A DNA stretch of 10,442 nucleotides, taken from the NCBI GenBank assembly GCA_009726075.1, contig WLND01000027.1, positions 1 through 10,442 on the forward strand. Direction: 5' to 3'. Positions within the stretch are counted from its first letter, which is position 1. Every line of letters begins with the position of its first letter. The position numbers and the translations under genes were made by a program. Positions 1-5,185 of this stretch are shown here, piece after piece. This stretch comes from Actinomycetota bacterium (GTDB taxonomy: Bacteria; Actinomycetota; Actinomycetes; S36-B12). A model generated the notes under the pieces. The model was not told the origin of the DNA and ran no database searches. It worked only from the letters and a program-made list of their open reading frames with translations.

Positions 1-32
1 CCACGATGCCATCGTGCCGCATAGGCTCCGGC

Positions 33-38
33 TATCGT
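33..38 (+). promoter_or_regulatory. Probable -10 box of galU (leaderless start)
   Basis: TATCGT fits the actinobacterial TANNNT -10 consensus. It lies 6 nt before the ATG at 45, the spacing expected if transcription starts on the A of the start codon. No Shine-Dalgarno sequence precedes the ATG, which agrees with a leaderless mRNA. No good -35 box is visible. The expected -35 position falls on the right arm of a 13-nt palindrome at 3-15 (ACGATG-C-CATCGT). This is inferred from spacing only. Confidence 0.5.
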
Positions 39-44
39 CGCCCC

Positions 45-962
45 ATGACGAGTTCATCGGGGTACGCAGGTCCCGTCCGCAAGGCAGTCGTCCCGGCCGC
101 CGGCCTCGGCACCCGGTTCCTGCCCGCGACGAAGGCGACTCCCAAGGAGATGCTGCCCGTCGTAGACAAGCCCGCGATCCAGTACGTGGTCGAGGAGGCG
201 GTGGCCGCGGGGCTTGACGACGTCCTGTTCATCACCGGACGGAGCAAGCGTCCGCTCGAGGATCACTTCGACCGAAACCTCGAACTCGAGGAGGCCCTCG
301 GCCGCAAGGGGGACGACGAGCGCCTCGCCCTTGTTACCGAGTCGACCGACCTCGCCCTCATCCACTACGTGCGGCAGGGCGACCCCCTCGGCCTGGGCCA
401 CGCGGTGCTCACCGCCCGCAGCCACGTCGGCAACGAGCCATTCGCAGTGATGCTCGGCGACGACCTCATCGACCCCCGTGATCCGGTGCTCCCGCGCATG
501 CTCGAGGTCCGCGCGCAGTTCGGCGGCTCGGTCGTCTGCCTCATGGAGGTCCCGCGCGAGAGCATCTCGCTCTACGGCTGCCCCGCGGTGATCCATACGG
601 ACGACGCCTCCGATGTCGTCGTGGTGACCGACCTCGTCGAGAAGCCGGATGTCGACGAGGCACCGAGTTCGTTCGCCGTGATCGGGCGCTACCTGCTCGA
701 TCCGGCGGTGTTCGACGTGCTCGCCCGAACCGAGCCCGGACGCGGCGGCGAGATCCAGCTCACCGATGCGCTGCGCGTGCTGGCGACCCTGCCCGCGTCG
801 GAGGGCGGCGGCGTGCGCGGGGTGGTCTTCTCCGGACGTCGCTACGACACCGGCGACCGCCTCTCGTACCTGCAGGCGAACATCATGCTGGCAAGCGAGC
901 GCGACGACATCGGCCCGGGCCTGCGCGCATGGCTCAAGGAGTTCGTCGCGGGGCTGGCATGA
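45..962 (+). CDS. galU: UTP--glucose-1-phosphate uridylyltransferase (GalU)
   Basis: Cytoplasmic enzyme that makes UDP-glucose and pyrophosphate from UTP and glucose-1-phosphate, supplying glycosyl donor for envelope polysaccharides and glycolipids. The 305-residue product has the usual length for bacterial GalU. The nucleotide-binding signature VVPAAGLGTRFLPATKATPKE is at about residues 15-35, a GDD metal/nucleotide motif at 138-140, VEKP at 198-201, GEIQLTD at 235-241 and YDTGDRLSY at 267-275. All are typical of GalU rather than RfbA-type thymidylyltransferases. I chose the ATG at 45 because it gives a normal N-terminus and sits 6 nt after a TANNNT -10 box. An in-frame ATG at 6 would add 13 unconserved residues. 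The stop overlaps the start of the acetyltransferase gene (ATGA, 4 nt), implying co-transcription and translational coupling. In many actinobacteria moeA lies between these two genes; it is missing here. Confidence 0.95.
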   Translation: MTSSSGYAGPVRKAVVPAAGLGTRFLPATKATPKEMLPVVDKPAIQYVVEEAVAAGLDDVLFITGRSKRPLEDHFDRNLELEEALGRKGDDERLALVTESTDLALIHYVRQGDPLGLGHAVLTARSHVGNEPFAVMLGDDLIDPRDPVLPRMLEVRAQFGGSVVCLMEVPRESISLYGCPAVIHTDDASDVVVVTDLVEKPDVDEAPSSFAVIGRYLLDPAVFDVLARTEPGRGGEIQLTDALRVLATLPASEGGGVRGVVFSGRRYDTGDRLSYLQANIMLASERDDIGPGLRAWLKEFVAGLA

Positions 963-1567
963 CCTGGCCCGTCACCCTGACCGACGGCTCGGTCACGCTG
1001 CGCCCGCTGCGCCAGCGCGATGTGCGGGCCTGGCGCGAGGTGCGTACCCGCAATCGCGACTGGCTGCAGCCGTGGGAGGCGACCCTGCCGCCGGAGGCGT
1101 CCGCCCTCGCCGAAGTGCCGGCCACCTTCGGAGACATGGTCCGACGAATGAAGCGCGACGGCCGGACGGGCCGCTCGCTCCCGTGGGCCATCACGGTCGA
1201 CGGGCGACTCGCGGGGCAGGTGACGGTCGGCGGCATCACCTACGGGTCGCTCCGCGGCGCCTACATCGGCTATTGGATTGATCAGGACGTCGCCGGACGC
1301 GGCGTGATGCCGACGGCGGTTGCCCTCGCGTGCGACTACTGCATCGAAGTCGTGCAATTGCACCGCATCGAGATCAACATCAGGCCGGAGAACGCGGCGT
1401 CCCGGCGGGTCGTCGAGAAACTCGGGCTGCGCGAAGAAGGACTTCGCCCGAGCTACCTGCACATCGACGGCGACTGGCGCGATCACCTCACCTACGTCGT
1501 GCTGGCTGGCGAATTCCCGGCCGGGATCCTGCGACGGCTGCGGCAACGTCAGGCAAGCTCCGACTGA
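959..1567 (+). CDS. rimJ: GNAT family N-acetyltransferase, RimJ type
   Basis: A 202-residue acetyl-CoA-dependent acetyltransferase of the RimJ/RimL branch of GNAT. RimJ/RimL act on N-termini of ribosomal proteins, but the substrate of this actinobacterial paralogue is not shown by the sequence. The first strand reads TLRPLRQRD (residues 13-21). The acetyl-CoA pyrophosphate-binding motif A is at about 103-121 (IGYWIDQDVAGRGVMPTAV, with GRG). RIEINIRPENAASRRVVEKLG at about 136-156 is the typical RimJ helix/strand region, followed by GLREEGLRPSYLHIDGDWRDH. The ATG at 959 overlaps the galU stop by 4 nt, so it is probably translated by coupling. An upstream in-frame GTG at 929 would sit inside galU and add ten unconserved residues. 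The order galU-rimJ-sepX matches mycobacterial, corynebacterial and streptomycete loci, apart from the missing moeA. Confidence 0.88.
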   Translation: MTWPVTLTDGSVTLRPLRQRDVRAWREVRTRNRDWLQPWEATLPPEASALAEVPATFGDMVRRMKRDGRTGRSLPWAITVDGRLAGQVTVGGITYGSLRGAYIGYWIDQDVAGRGVMPTAVALACDYCIEVVQLHRIEINIRPENAASRRVVEKLGLREEGLRPSYLHIDGDWRDHLTYVVLAGEFPAGILRRLRQRQASSD

Positions 1568-1633
1568 CGACGCAGTTTTTCTCGGCCGCGACACGCCGAT
1601 GCGCGAAGTGTTCGCCTACGGCGCGTGCTCCGT

Positions 1634-2437
1634 ATGAGCCTCTACCGTACGACTGTGACGGGTGTGATCTACGTGGTGATCATCGCCTTATGGATTGCCG
1701 TACTTATCCCGATGTGGCTCCGTAGACTCGACCACGTGAGCGAAGCCCGTTCCACTGCGCGATTCAGCTCGTCCATGGAACTGCTCGGGTCCCATGTCAT
1801 GGGAGCCCCTGTCATCCTCGATCGCGACGAAGCCGAGGCCGCCGGCAGGCGAAGGGGTCCGCGGACTACGTCCAACCCTGCGAGCCTCATGCCCCTGCCC
1901 GGCATCAGCGACGCTGCCCGGCGAGCCTCGATCCGTCGGGCGACCATCCTCGGCGGACTCAGCATCGCCCTGGTCGTCACCGGGGTGCTGGCGGCGATGT
2001 CCCTCGCACCCGTCTGGGCGCCCATCGTGGCCGCCGTGCTTGTCCTGTCGTTCGTGCTCGCATCGGCACTGACCGCATCGACCAGATCGGCGGCGGCCCC
2101 GATCGCGGTCCGAGAGCGGGCGACCCCAGCCCGCCCGCGTCCGGCCGCGCCCGCCGCGGCGCCCGTTCGCCAATCGCGCAGCGTTGTCGTTGACGACGGA
2201 CGAGGCTGGGAGGCGGTGCCAACCACCCTGCCGACCTACGTGAGCGCACCGCGGGCCTCAGTGATCCCCCGGCCCATCGATCGATCCCGGCCCGGCGAGT
2301 GGACCGGATCCGCGATGGTCGAGGCTGCGCAGACCATGCGCCGCGAGATCATCGCGTTCGACAGCCGCGCAGACACCGCCGAAATCCCAGCCATACGAGG
2401 CAGATTCGCCGAAGAACTGCGCGCGGCGAACGAGTAG
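1634..2437 (+). CDS. sepX: SepX/GLPR-like divisome membrane protein
   Basis: Membrane protein of about 267 residues. It matches the actinobacterial family that includes SepX of Streptomyces and GLPR of Corynebacterium, which act in cell division; GLPR is the membrane receptor of the gephyrin-like MoeA paralogue Glp. Visible features: an N-terminal membrane segment (about residues 10-29, VIYVVIIALWIAVLIPMWLR) followed by a basic RR; a conserved-looking EARSTARFSSSMELL region (about 37-51); two more hydrophobic segments at about 105-125 and 127-147; an Ala/Pro/Arg-rich linker; then GWEAVPTTLPTYVSAPRAS (about 191-209), which resembles the W-x-P-V-P..PTYV segment of this family. Identification rests on these features plus position after galU and rimJ. 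Start: ATG 1634 has no Shine-Dalgarno. The in-frame GTG at 1655 lies 6 nt after TACCGT (1643-1648), a TANNNT box, so a leaderless 260-residue form starting MTGVIYVV is a serious alternative. The partner moeA/glp is not adjacent. Confidence 0.78.
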   Translation: MSLYRTTVTGVIYVVIIALWIAVLIPMWLRRLDHVSEARSTARFSSSMELLGSHVMGAPVILDRDEAEAAGRRRGPRTTSNPASLMPLPGISDAARRASIRRATILGGLSIALVVTGVLAAMSLAPVWAPIVAAVLVLSFVLASALTASTRSAAAPIAVRERATPARPRPAAPAAAPVRQSRSVVVDDGRGWEAVPTTLPTYVSAPRASVIPRPIDRSRPGEWTGSAMVEAAQTMRREIIAFDSRADTAEIPAIRGRFAEELRAANE

Positions 2438-2494
2438 TCGAAAGGCTCGGCCCGGGTGGCGCGACACCGGTGCGCGGCAGGGTCGCGGCCTTGC

Positions 2495-2500
2495 TACCCT
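2495..2500 (+). promoter_or_regulatory. Possible -10 box for tRNA-Ala
   Basis: TACCCT fits TANNNT and ends 14 nt before the mature tRNA 5' end, which would leave a 5' leader of roughly 7-8 nt for RNase P. No convincing -35 hexamer is seen upstream. The tRNA could also be read through from sepX, which ends 77 nt before it. A GC-rich partial dyad (CCGGGTG...CACCGG, about 2451-2470) lies between them, but it has no U-tract and I do not call it a terminator. Confidence 0.35.
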
Positions 2501-2514
2501 TAGCCGTTCGGTGA

Positions 2515-2590
2515 GGGGCTGTGGCGCAGTTGGTAGCGCGTCTCGTTCGCAATGAGAAGGCCAGGGGTTCGAATCCCCTCAGCTCCACCA
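2515..2590 (+). tRNA. tRNA-Ala (anticodon CGC)
   Basis: A 76-nt cloverleaf can be folded by eye. The acceptor stem GGGGCTG pairs with CAGCTCC. The D arm is GCGC-AGTTGGTA-GCGC. The anticodon stem TCTCG/TGAGA encloses loop TTCGCAA with anticodon CGC at 2548-2550. The T arm is AGGGG-TTCGAAT-CCCCT, and the 3' CCA is encoded. The third acceptor pair is G-U, the G3:U70 identity element recognised by alanyl-tRNA synthetase, which independently supports alanine. It reads GCG codons, which are common in high-G+C genomes. It stands alone, with no neighbouring tRNA. No second copy of its 3' end is visible nearby, so there is no sign of an integrated element using it as attachment site. Confidence 0.96.
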
Positions 2591-2610
2591 AGCACGTCCG
2601 CCCAGCAGCA

Positions 2611-2695
2611 TCTGGCCCAGAATGCGGGCCGCCTGCACGAATCAAGTGCCGCCAGGCCCCCATTCGCCCATCTCGCCCAGAATGCGGGCCAGCTG
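2611..2695. repeat. Pair of 25-nt direct repeats spaced exactly 60 nt
   Basis: Two copies, 2611-2635 and 2671-2695, match at 22 of 25 positions and share the 16-nt core gcccagaatgcgggcc. Each core can fold on itself: GGCCC/GGGCC with a 7-nt loop in copy 1, and GCCC/GGGC in copy 2. The second copy also forms the left arm of a longer hairpin with 2727-2741. The repeats lie in the convergent gap between tRNA-Ala and upp, with no coding potential that I trust. They look like a dispersed intergenic (REP-like) element, but whether other copies exist in the genome cannot be seen here. Confidence 0.75.
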
Positions 2696-2747
2696 AAGGA
2701 ATGCACCCTGAATTGATGGTCATTCGTTCAGCTGGCCCGCAATCCGG
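2677..2747. repeat. Long imperfect hairpin between tRNA-Ala and upp, possible bidirectional terminator
   Basis: 2683-2697 pairs perfectly with 2727-2741 (15 bp, core tgcgggccagctgaa). After one G-G mismatch the stem continues with 2699-2703 against 2721-2725 (gaatg/cattc), then 2705-2707 against 2718-2720, leaving a loop of about 10 nt. Weaker outer pairs reach 2677-2678 with 2746-2747. It follows the tRNA by about 90 nt on one strand and the upp stop by about 60 nt on the other, so it is placed to stop or process both convergent transcripts. It lacks a U-tract on either strand, so a classic intrinsic terminator is not shown. The structure is read directly from the sequence; the role is inferred. 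Confidence 0.65.
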
Positions 2748-2795
2748 CTGAAACGACGGGGGATTTGCGCCGCTATCCGGCTGAAATGACCGGGG
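2738..2795. repeat. Second pair of 25-nt direct repeats
   Basis: Copies at 2738-2762 and 2771-2795 share atccggctgaaa and match at 22 of 25 positions, 33 nt apart. The first copy overlaps the right arm of the 2677-2747 hairpin. The ctgaa motif also closes the left arm of that hairpin, so the two repeat pairs may be degenerate parts of one element family. The tract G6-C-G6 (2792-2804) follows directly and abuts the upp stop codon. Confidence 0.65.
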
Positions 2796-2807
2796 GGCGG
2801 GGGGTTG

Positions 2808-3449
2808 TTACTCCGCGACGCCGTAGAGGCGGTCGCCCGCGTCGCCGAGGCCGGGCACGATGTAGCCCTTCTCGTTCAGGTGCGAGTCGACCGCGGCGGT
2901 CACGACCGTGACGTCGACGTCTCGGTCGCCGTAGGCCTCCTCGAGCCGCTTGAGGCCCTCCGGAGCGGCGAGCAGGCAGATCGCGGTCACGTCGCGGGCG
3001 CCGCGCTCGAGCAGCAGGTCGATCGCGGCGATGAGCGTGCCGCCCGTGGCCAGCATCGGGTCCAGGACGAACACCTGGCGCTGCGACAGGTCGTGGGGGA
3101 GCCGGTCGGCGTACGTGGTGGCGAGGAGCGAGGTCTCGTCGCGCACCATGCCCAGGAACCCGACCTCGGCTGTCGGCATCAGCTTGACCATGCCGTTGAG
3201 CATGCCCAGGCCGGCTCGCAGGATCGGCACGACGAGGGGCTTCGGCTCGGCCATCTCGACGACGGTGCACGTCGCCACCGGGGTGGTGATCTCTACCGGT
3301 CGCACGAGGAGGGTCTCGGTGGCCTCGTAGGCGAGGAGGGTCACCAACTCCTCGGCGAGGAGCCGAAACGTCGCCGAGGACGTCTGCTCCGAACGGAGGC
3401 GTCCGAGCTTGTGGGCGACGAGCGGATGGTCGATGACGAGGGTGCGCAT
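2808..3449 (-). CDS. upp: Uracil phosphoribosyltransferase
   Basis: Cytoplasmic pyrimidine-salvage enzyme that joins uracil to PRPP to give UMP and pyrophosphate. The 213-residue length is normal for bacterial Upp. VVPILRAGLGMLNGM lies at residues 73-87. The PRPP-binding loop reads VFVLDPMLATGGT (126-138). The uracil-binding C-terminus GYIVPGLGDAGDRLYG is at 195-210. All are characteristic of Upp. Start: MRTLVIDHPLVAHKL at 3449 is the conserved N-terminus; the longer open frame upstream runs across the divergent promoter region and is not coding. A TACTCT -10 box sits 7 nt before the ATG with no Shine-Dalgarno, pointing to a leaderless mRNA. The gene diverges from the tadA unit and converges on tRNA-Ala. 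The usual partner uraA (uracil permease) is not adjacent. Confidence 0.96.
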   Translation of the reverse strand: MRTLVIDHPLVAHKLGRLRSEQTSSATFRLLAEELVTLLAYEATETLLVRPVEITTPVATCTVVEMAEPKPLVVPILRAGLGMLNGMVKLMPTAEVGFLGMVRDETSLLATTYADRLPHDLSQRQVFVLDPMLATGGTLIAAIDLLLERGARDVTAICLLAAPEGLKRLEEAYGDRDVDVTVVTAAVDSHLNEKGYIVPGLGDAGDRLYGVAE

Positions 3450-3456
3450 AGGCGCG

Positions 3457-3462
3457 AGAGTA
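3457..3462 (-). promoter_or_regulatory. Probable -10 box of upp (leaderless)
   Basis: On the minus strand this reads TACTCT, a TANNNT match, followed by 7 nt and then the upp ATG. This is the geometry of actinobacterial leaderless transcripts, and no ribosome-binding site is present. A clear -35 is not visible. Confidence 0.5.
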
Positions 3463-3471
3463 GTCGCCAAC

Positions 3472-3501
3472 GTGACGCGGCGTGTCCGGACGTGCCACCA
3501 T
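3472..3501 (+). promoter_or_regulatory. Possible promoter of the tadA unit
   Basis: GTGACG (3472-3477) could serve as -35 (4 of 6 matches to TTGACA) with CACCAT (3496-3501) as -10, spacer 18 nt. The -10 ends 6 nt before the ATG at 3508, and there is no Shine-Dalgarno, so the message may be leaderless. The whole unit lies in the 58-nt gap shared with the divergent upp promoter, and its -35 lies within the likely spacer of the upp promoter. The first base of the -10 departs from TANNNT, so the call is tentative. Confidence 0.35.
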
Positions 3502-3507
3502 CTGCCC

Positions 3508-3999
3508 ATGGGCACCCAATTGGTTGAGGCCGAATCGATCGACTTCGCCGTCGCCGTCTGGCGCGAGGAGGGCATCTGGATGGCGGCTGCCCTGCCCGTG
3601 CGGGGCGCGATCACCGCGGAGGCCCTCACGTCGGCCCTTCGGCAGTTTCCCGGCGAGGGAGGTGTCTACGGCCTCGTGGCCGTCTCGGACGAGTTCTTCG
3701 CCGCGGTGCACCAGATCGGTGACCGAACCCGCGCCTTCATCAGCGACAGCACCGCGATCCTCGACTGGTCGCTGGCCGATGAGCTGGCCGAGATGATCGG
3801 ACTTCAGGTCGAGGAGGACGAGCTCGAGGATTTCGAGGCCATCGGCGACCTCTCGATCTTCGCGGATTTCGGGCTCGATGCGACCGAGGTGTCGATGCTG
3901 TGTGCCGACGATGAGATGTACCCCGATGAGCAGGTGAAGGTCATTGCCAAGCGCGTTGGGTTCGCCGCGCAGTTGGCGTCTGTGCTGCCAGCCAACTGA
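3508..3999 (+). CDS. tRNA adenosine deaminase-associated protein
   Basis: A 163-residue soluble acidic protein recognised as the actinobacterial family found next to TadA and named only for that association. Its biochemical role is not established. Visible traits: an N-terminal segment FAVAVWREEGIWMAAAL (about 13-29), a GEGGVYGLVAVSDEFFAAV core (about 49-67), the motif STAILDWSLADELAEMIG (about 81-98), then an acidic stretch VEEDELEDFEAIGDLSIFADFG (about 101-122) and a C-terminal helix. It has no signal peptide, membrane segment or obvious catalytic motif. ATG 3508 was chosen over an upstream in-frame GTG at 3409, which would run through the divergent promoter region and into upp. The TGA shares its A with the ATG of tadA (TGATG), so the two are probably translationally coupled. 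The sequence and the invariant neighbourhood suggest a TadA partner or regulator, which is inference. Confidence 0.85.
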   Translation: MGTQLVEAESIDFAVAVWREEGIWMAAALPVRGAITAEALTSALRQFPGEGGVYGLVAVSDEFFAAVHQIGDRTRAFISDSTAILDWSLADELAEMIGLQVEEDELEDFEAIGDLSIFADFGLDATEVSMLCADDEMYPDEQVKVIAKRVGFAAQLASVLPAN

Positions 4000-4475
4000 T
4001 GCGTCACTCCGCCGCCGACGTCGCGGCGATGAACGAGGCGATCGACGAGGCACGGCGGGCTGGCGATGGGGGCGACATCCCGATCGGCGCACTGGTCCTC
4101 GATGCCGAGGGCACGGTGCTGTCGCGCGAGCAGAATCGGCGCGAGCGCGCGGGCGACCCGACCGCGCATGCTGAGGTCCTGGCCCTTCGGGCGGCGGCCG
4201 CCGTGCGTGGCGACTGGCGGCTCGAAGGCTGCACGCTCGTGGTCACCCTCGAACCGTGCCCGATGTGCGCGGGCGCGGCGGTCATGGCTCGGGTGAGCCG
4301 GCTGGTGTTCGGTGCGTGGAATGACGAGTACGGCGCGGCGGGCTCGGCGTGGGATCTCGTCCGCGATCGACGCCTGAACCATCGGGTCGAGGTGATCGGC
4401 GGCGTGCTCGAAACCGACTGTGGCACTCTTATCCATAAATTCATGGCCGAACGCCGCCCAGGGGGCCAACGTTGA
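3999..4475 (+). CDS. tadA: tRNA-specific adenosine deaminase
   Basis: A 158-residue zinc enzyme that converts A34 of tRNA-Arg(ACG) to inosine, allowing it to read CGU, CGC and CGA codons. The cytidine-deaminase fold signature is complete: HAE at 57-59 (H57 zinc ligand, E59 proton shuttle) and PCPMC at 86-90 (zinc ligands C87 and C90), followed by AGAAVMARVSRLVFGA. Length and motifs fit TadA rather than a nucleoside deaminase; synteny with the TadA-associated protein agrees. The start overlaps the preceding stop by 1 nt, and the TGA overlaps the TTG start of the next gene by 4 nt, so all three genes appear to form one transcript. Confidence 0.95.
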   Translation: MRHSAADVAAMNEAIDEARRAGDGGDIPIGALVLDAEGTVLSREQNRRERAGDPTAHAEVLALRAAAAVRGDWRLEGCTLVVTLEPCPMCAGAAVMARVSRLVFGAWNDEYGAAGSAWDLVRDRRLNHRVEVIGGVLETDCGTLIHKFMAERRPGGQR

Positions 4476-5170
4476 ATGCACTGCGAGAAAGCATGATCAG
4501 GCACCCGCGCAGGCGGCGTCGCCCGATATGGCTCATTGTCCTGATGGTGGCGGTCGGCACGGTCGCGCTGTTCGGCATCGGATTCGGACTCTCGCTGCTC
4601 ATCCGCGGCGACAATGAGCCGGTCGCAGACGGAACGGTCGCGGGTTCAGCCGCGGCGGTGCCCCAGCCCTGCATCACGACCATGATCACTCCTGCCGAAG
4701 TCCTTCCGCGCACGAGCAAGATCACCATCAACGTCTACAACGCCACGAAGCGGTCTGGCCTGGCCACGTCCACCGCCGACGTCCTTCACACCAGGGGATT
4801 CCTCATCAAGGAGGTCGGCAACGACCCCGAGGAGCAGAAGGTCACCGGCGTCGCCGAGATCAGGTACGGCCCCAAGGGCGAGGCCGGAGCGCAACTGCTC
4901 GGCTTCTACCTACCGGGCGCTGAGCTCGTGCCCATCGACCGCAAGAAGAAGCTCGTCGATGTCGTGATCGGCAAGCAGTTCACCGAGGTCCTCGGAGATG
5001 CCAAGGTCGCCGCCGCCATGGCGTCGCCGTCGCCCTCGGCCTCTGGCGCTGGATGCTCCAGCAGCCTGGCTTCGGCGCCGGCGACGGTTGCCCCGACCGC
5101 GGCAGCAGCATCCGCGGCGCCGGCACCGTCGATGAGCCCCGAAGCCGTGGTGTCGCCGAGCGCTGGCTAG
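4472..5170 (+). CDS. Single-pass membrane protein with LytR C-terminal domain
   Basis: A 232-residue protein with a short basic cytoplasmic tail (HPRRRRRP, 11-18), one membrane segment (about 19-44) and an extracellular domain at about 83-172 that matches the LytR_C family: ITINVYNATKRSGLA, then TRGF, RYGP, LPGAELVPID and VDVVIGKQF. A low-complexity Ala/Ser/Pro tail follows (about 179-232), with one Cys at 195. The LytR-CpsA-Psr catalytic domain is absent, so it cannot itself be a glycopolymer-peptidoglycan ligase. The LytR_C domain alone has no assigned activity, and an envelope-binding role is inference. Start: TTG 4472 overlaps the tadA stop by 4 nt and has AGGGGG 6 nt upstream. An ATG at 4493 would shorten the tail by 7 residues. 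The gene ends 15 nt from the convergent hydrolase gene. Confidence 0.8.
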   Translation: MNALRESMIRHPRRRRRPIWLIVLMVAVGTVALFGIGFGLSLLIRGDNEPVADGTVAGSAAAVPQPCITTMITPAEVLPRTSKITINVYNATKRSGLATSTADVLHTRGFLIKEVGNDPEEQKVTGVAEIRYGPKGEAGAQLLGFYLPGAELVPIDRKKKLVDVVIGKQFTEVLGDAKVAAAMASPSPSASGAGCSSSLASAPATVAPTAAAASAAPAPSMSPEAVVSPSAG

Positions 5171-5185
5171 CGGGTCAGCAGCAAG

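Noticed and set aside
1..22. Possible divergent gene start left of galU (minus-strand ATGs at 22 and 12)
   Set aside because: A divergent 5-formyltetrahydrofolate cyclo-ligase gene is often found there in actinobacteria, but at most seven codons are visible, too few to support a gene.
2440..2480. Terminator after sepX (dyad CCGGGTG...CACCGG)
   Set aside because: The stem is short and bulged with no U-tract; not enough to call.
2349..2723. Minus-strand open frame across the tRNA encoding RGFEPLAFSLRTRRATN and similar
   Set aside because: This is the familiar spurious peptide obtained by translating the antisense strand of a tRNA (the same happens in a second frame, giving EGIRTPGLLIANETRYQL). 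It is not a gene.
2611..2795. CRISPR array
   Set aside because: Only two copies of each repeat, unequal spacing between the two types, overlap with a long hairpin, and no cas gene nearby.
2515..2807. tRNA 3' end as attachment site of an integrated element
   Set aside because: No duplicated tRNA 3' segment and no integrase or phage gene are present; upp and tadA follow as ordinary chromosomal genes.
2773..4092. 439-codon minus-strand open frame covering upp and the tadA-associated gene
   Set aside because: Shadow frame caused by high G+C; its product is Arg/Pro-rich low complexity, and the region holds well-supported genes upp, tadA-associated and tadA in other frames.
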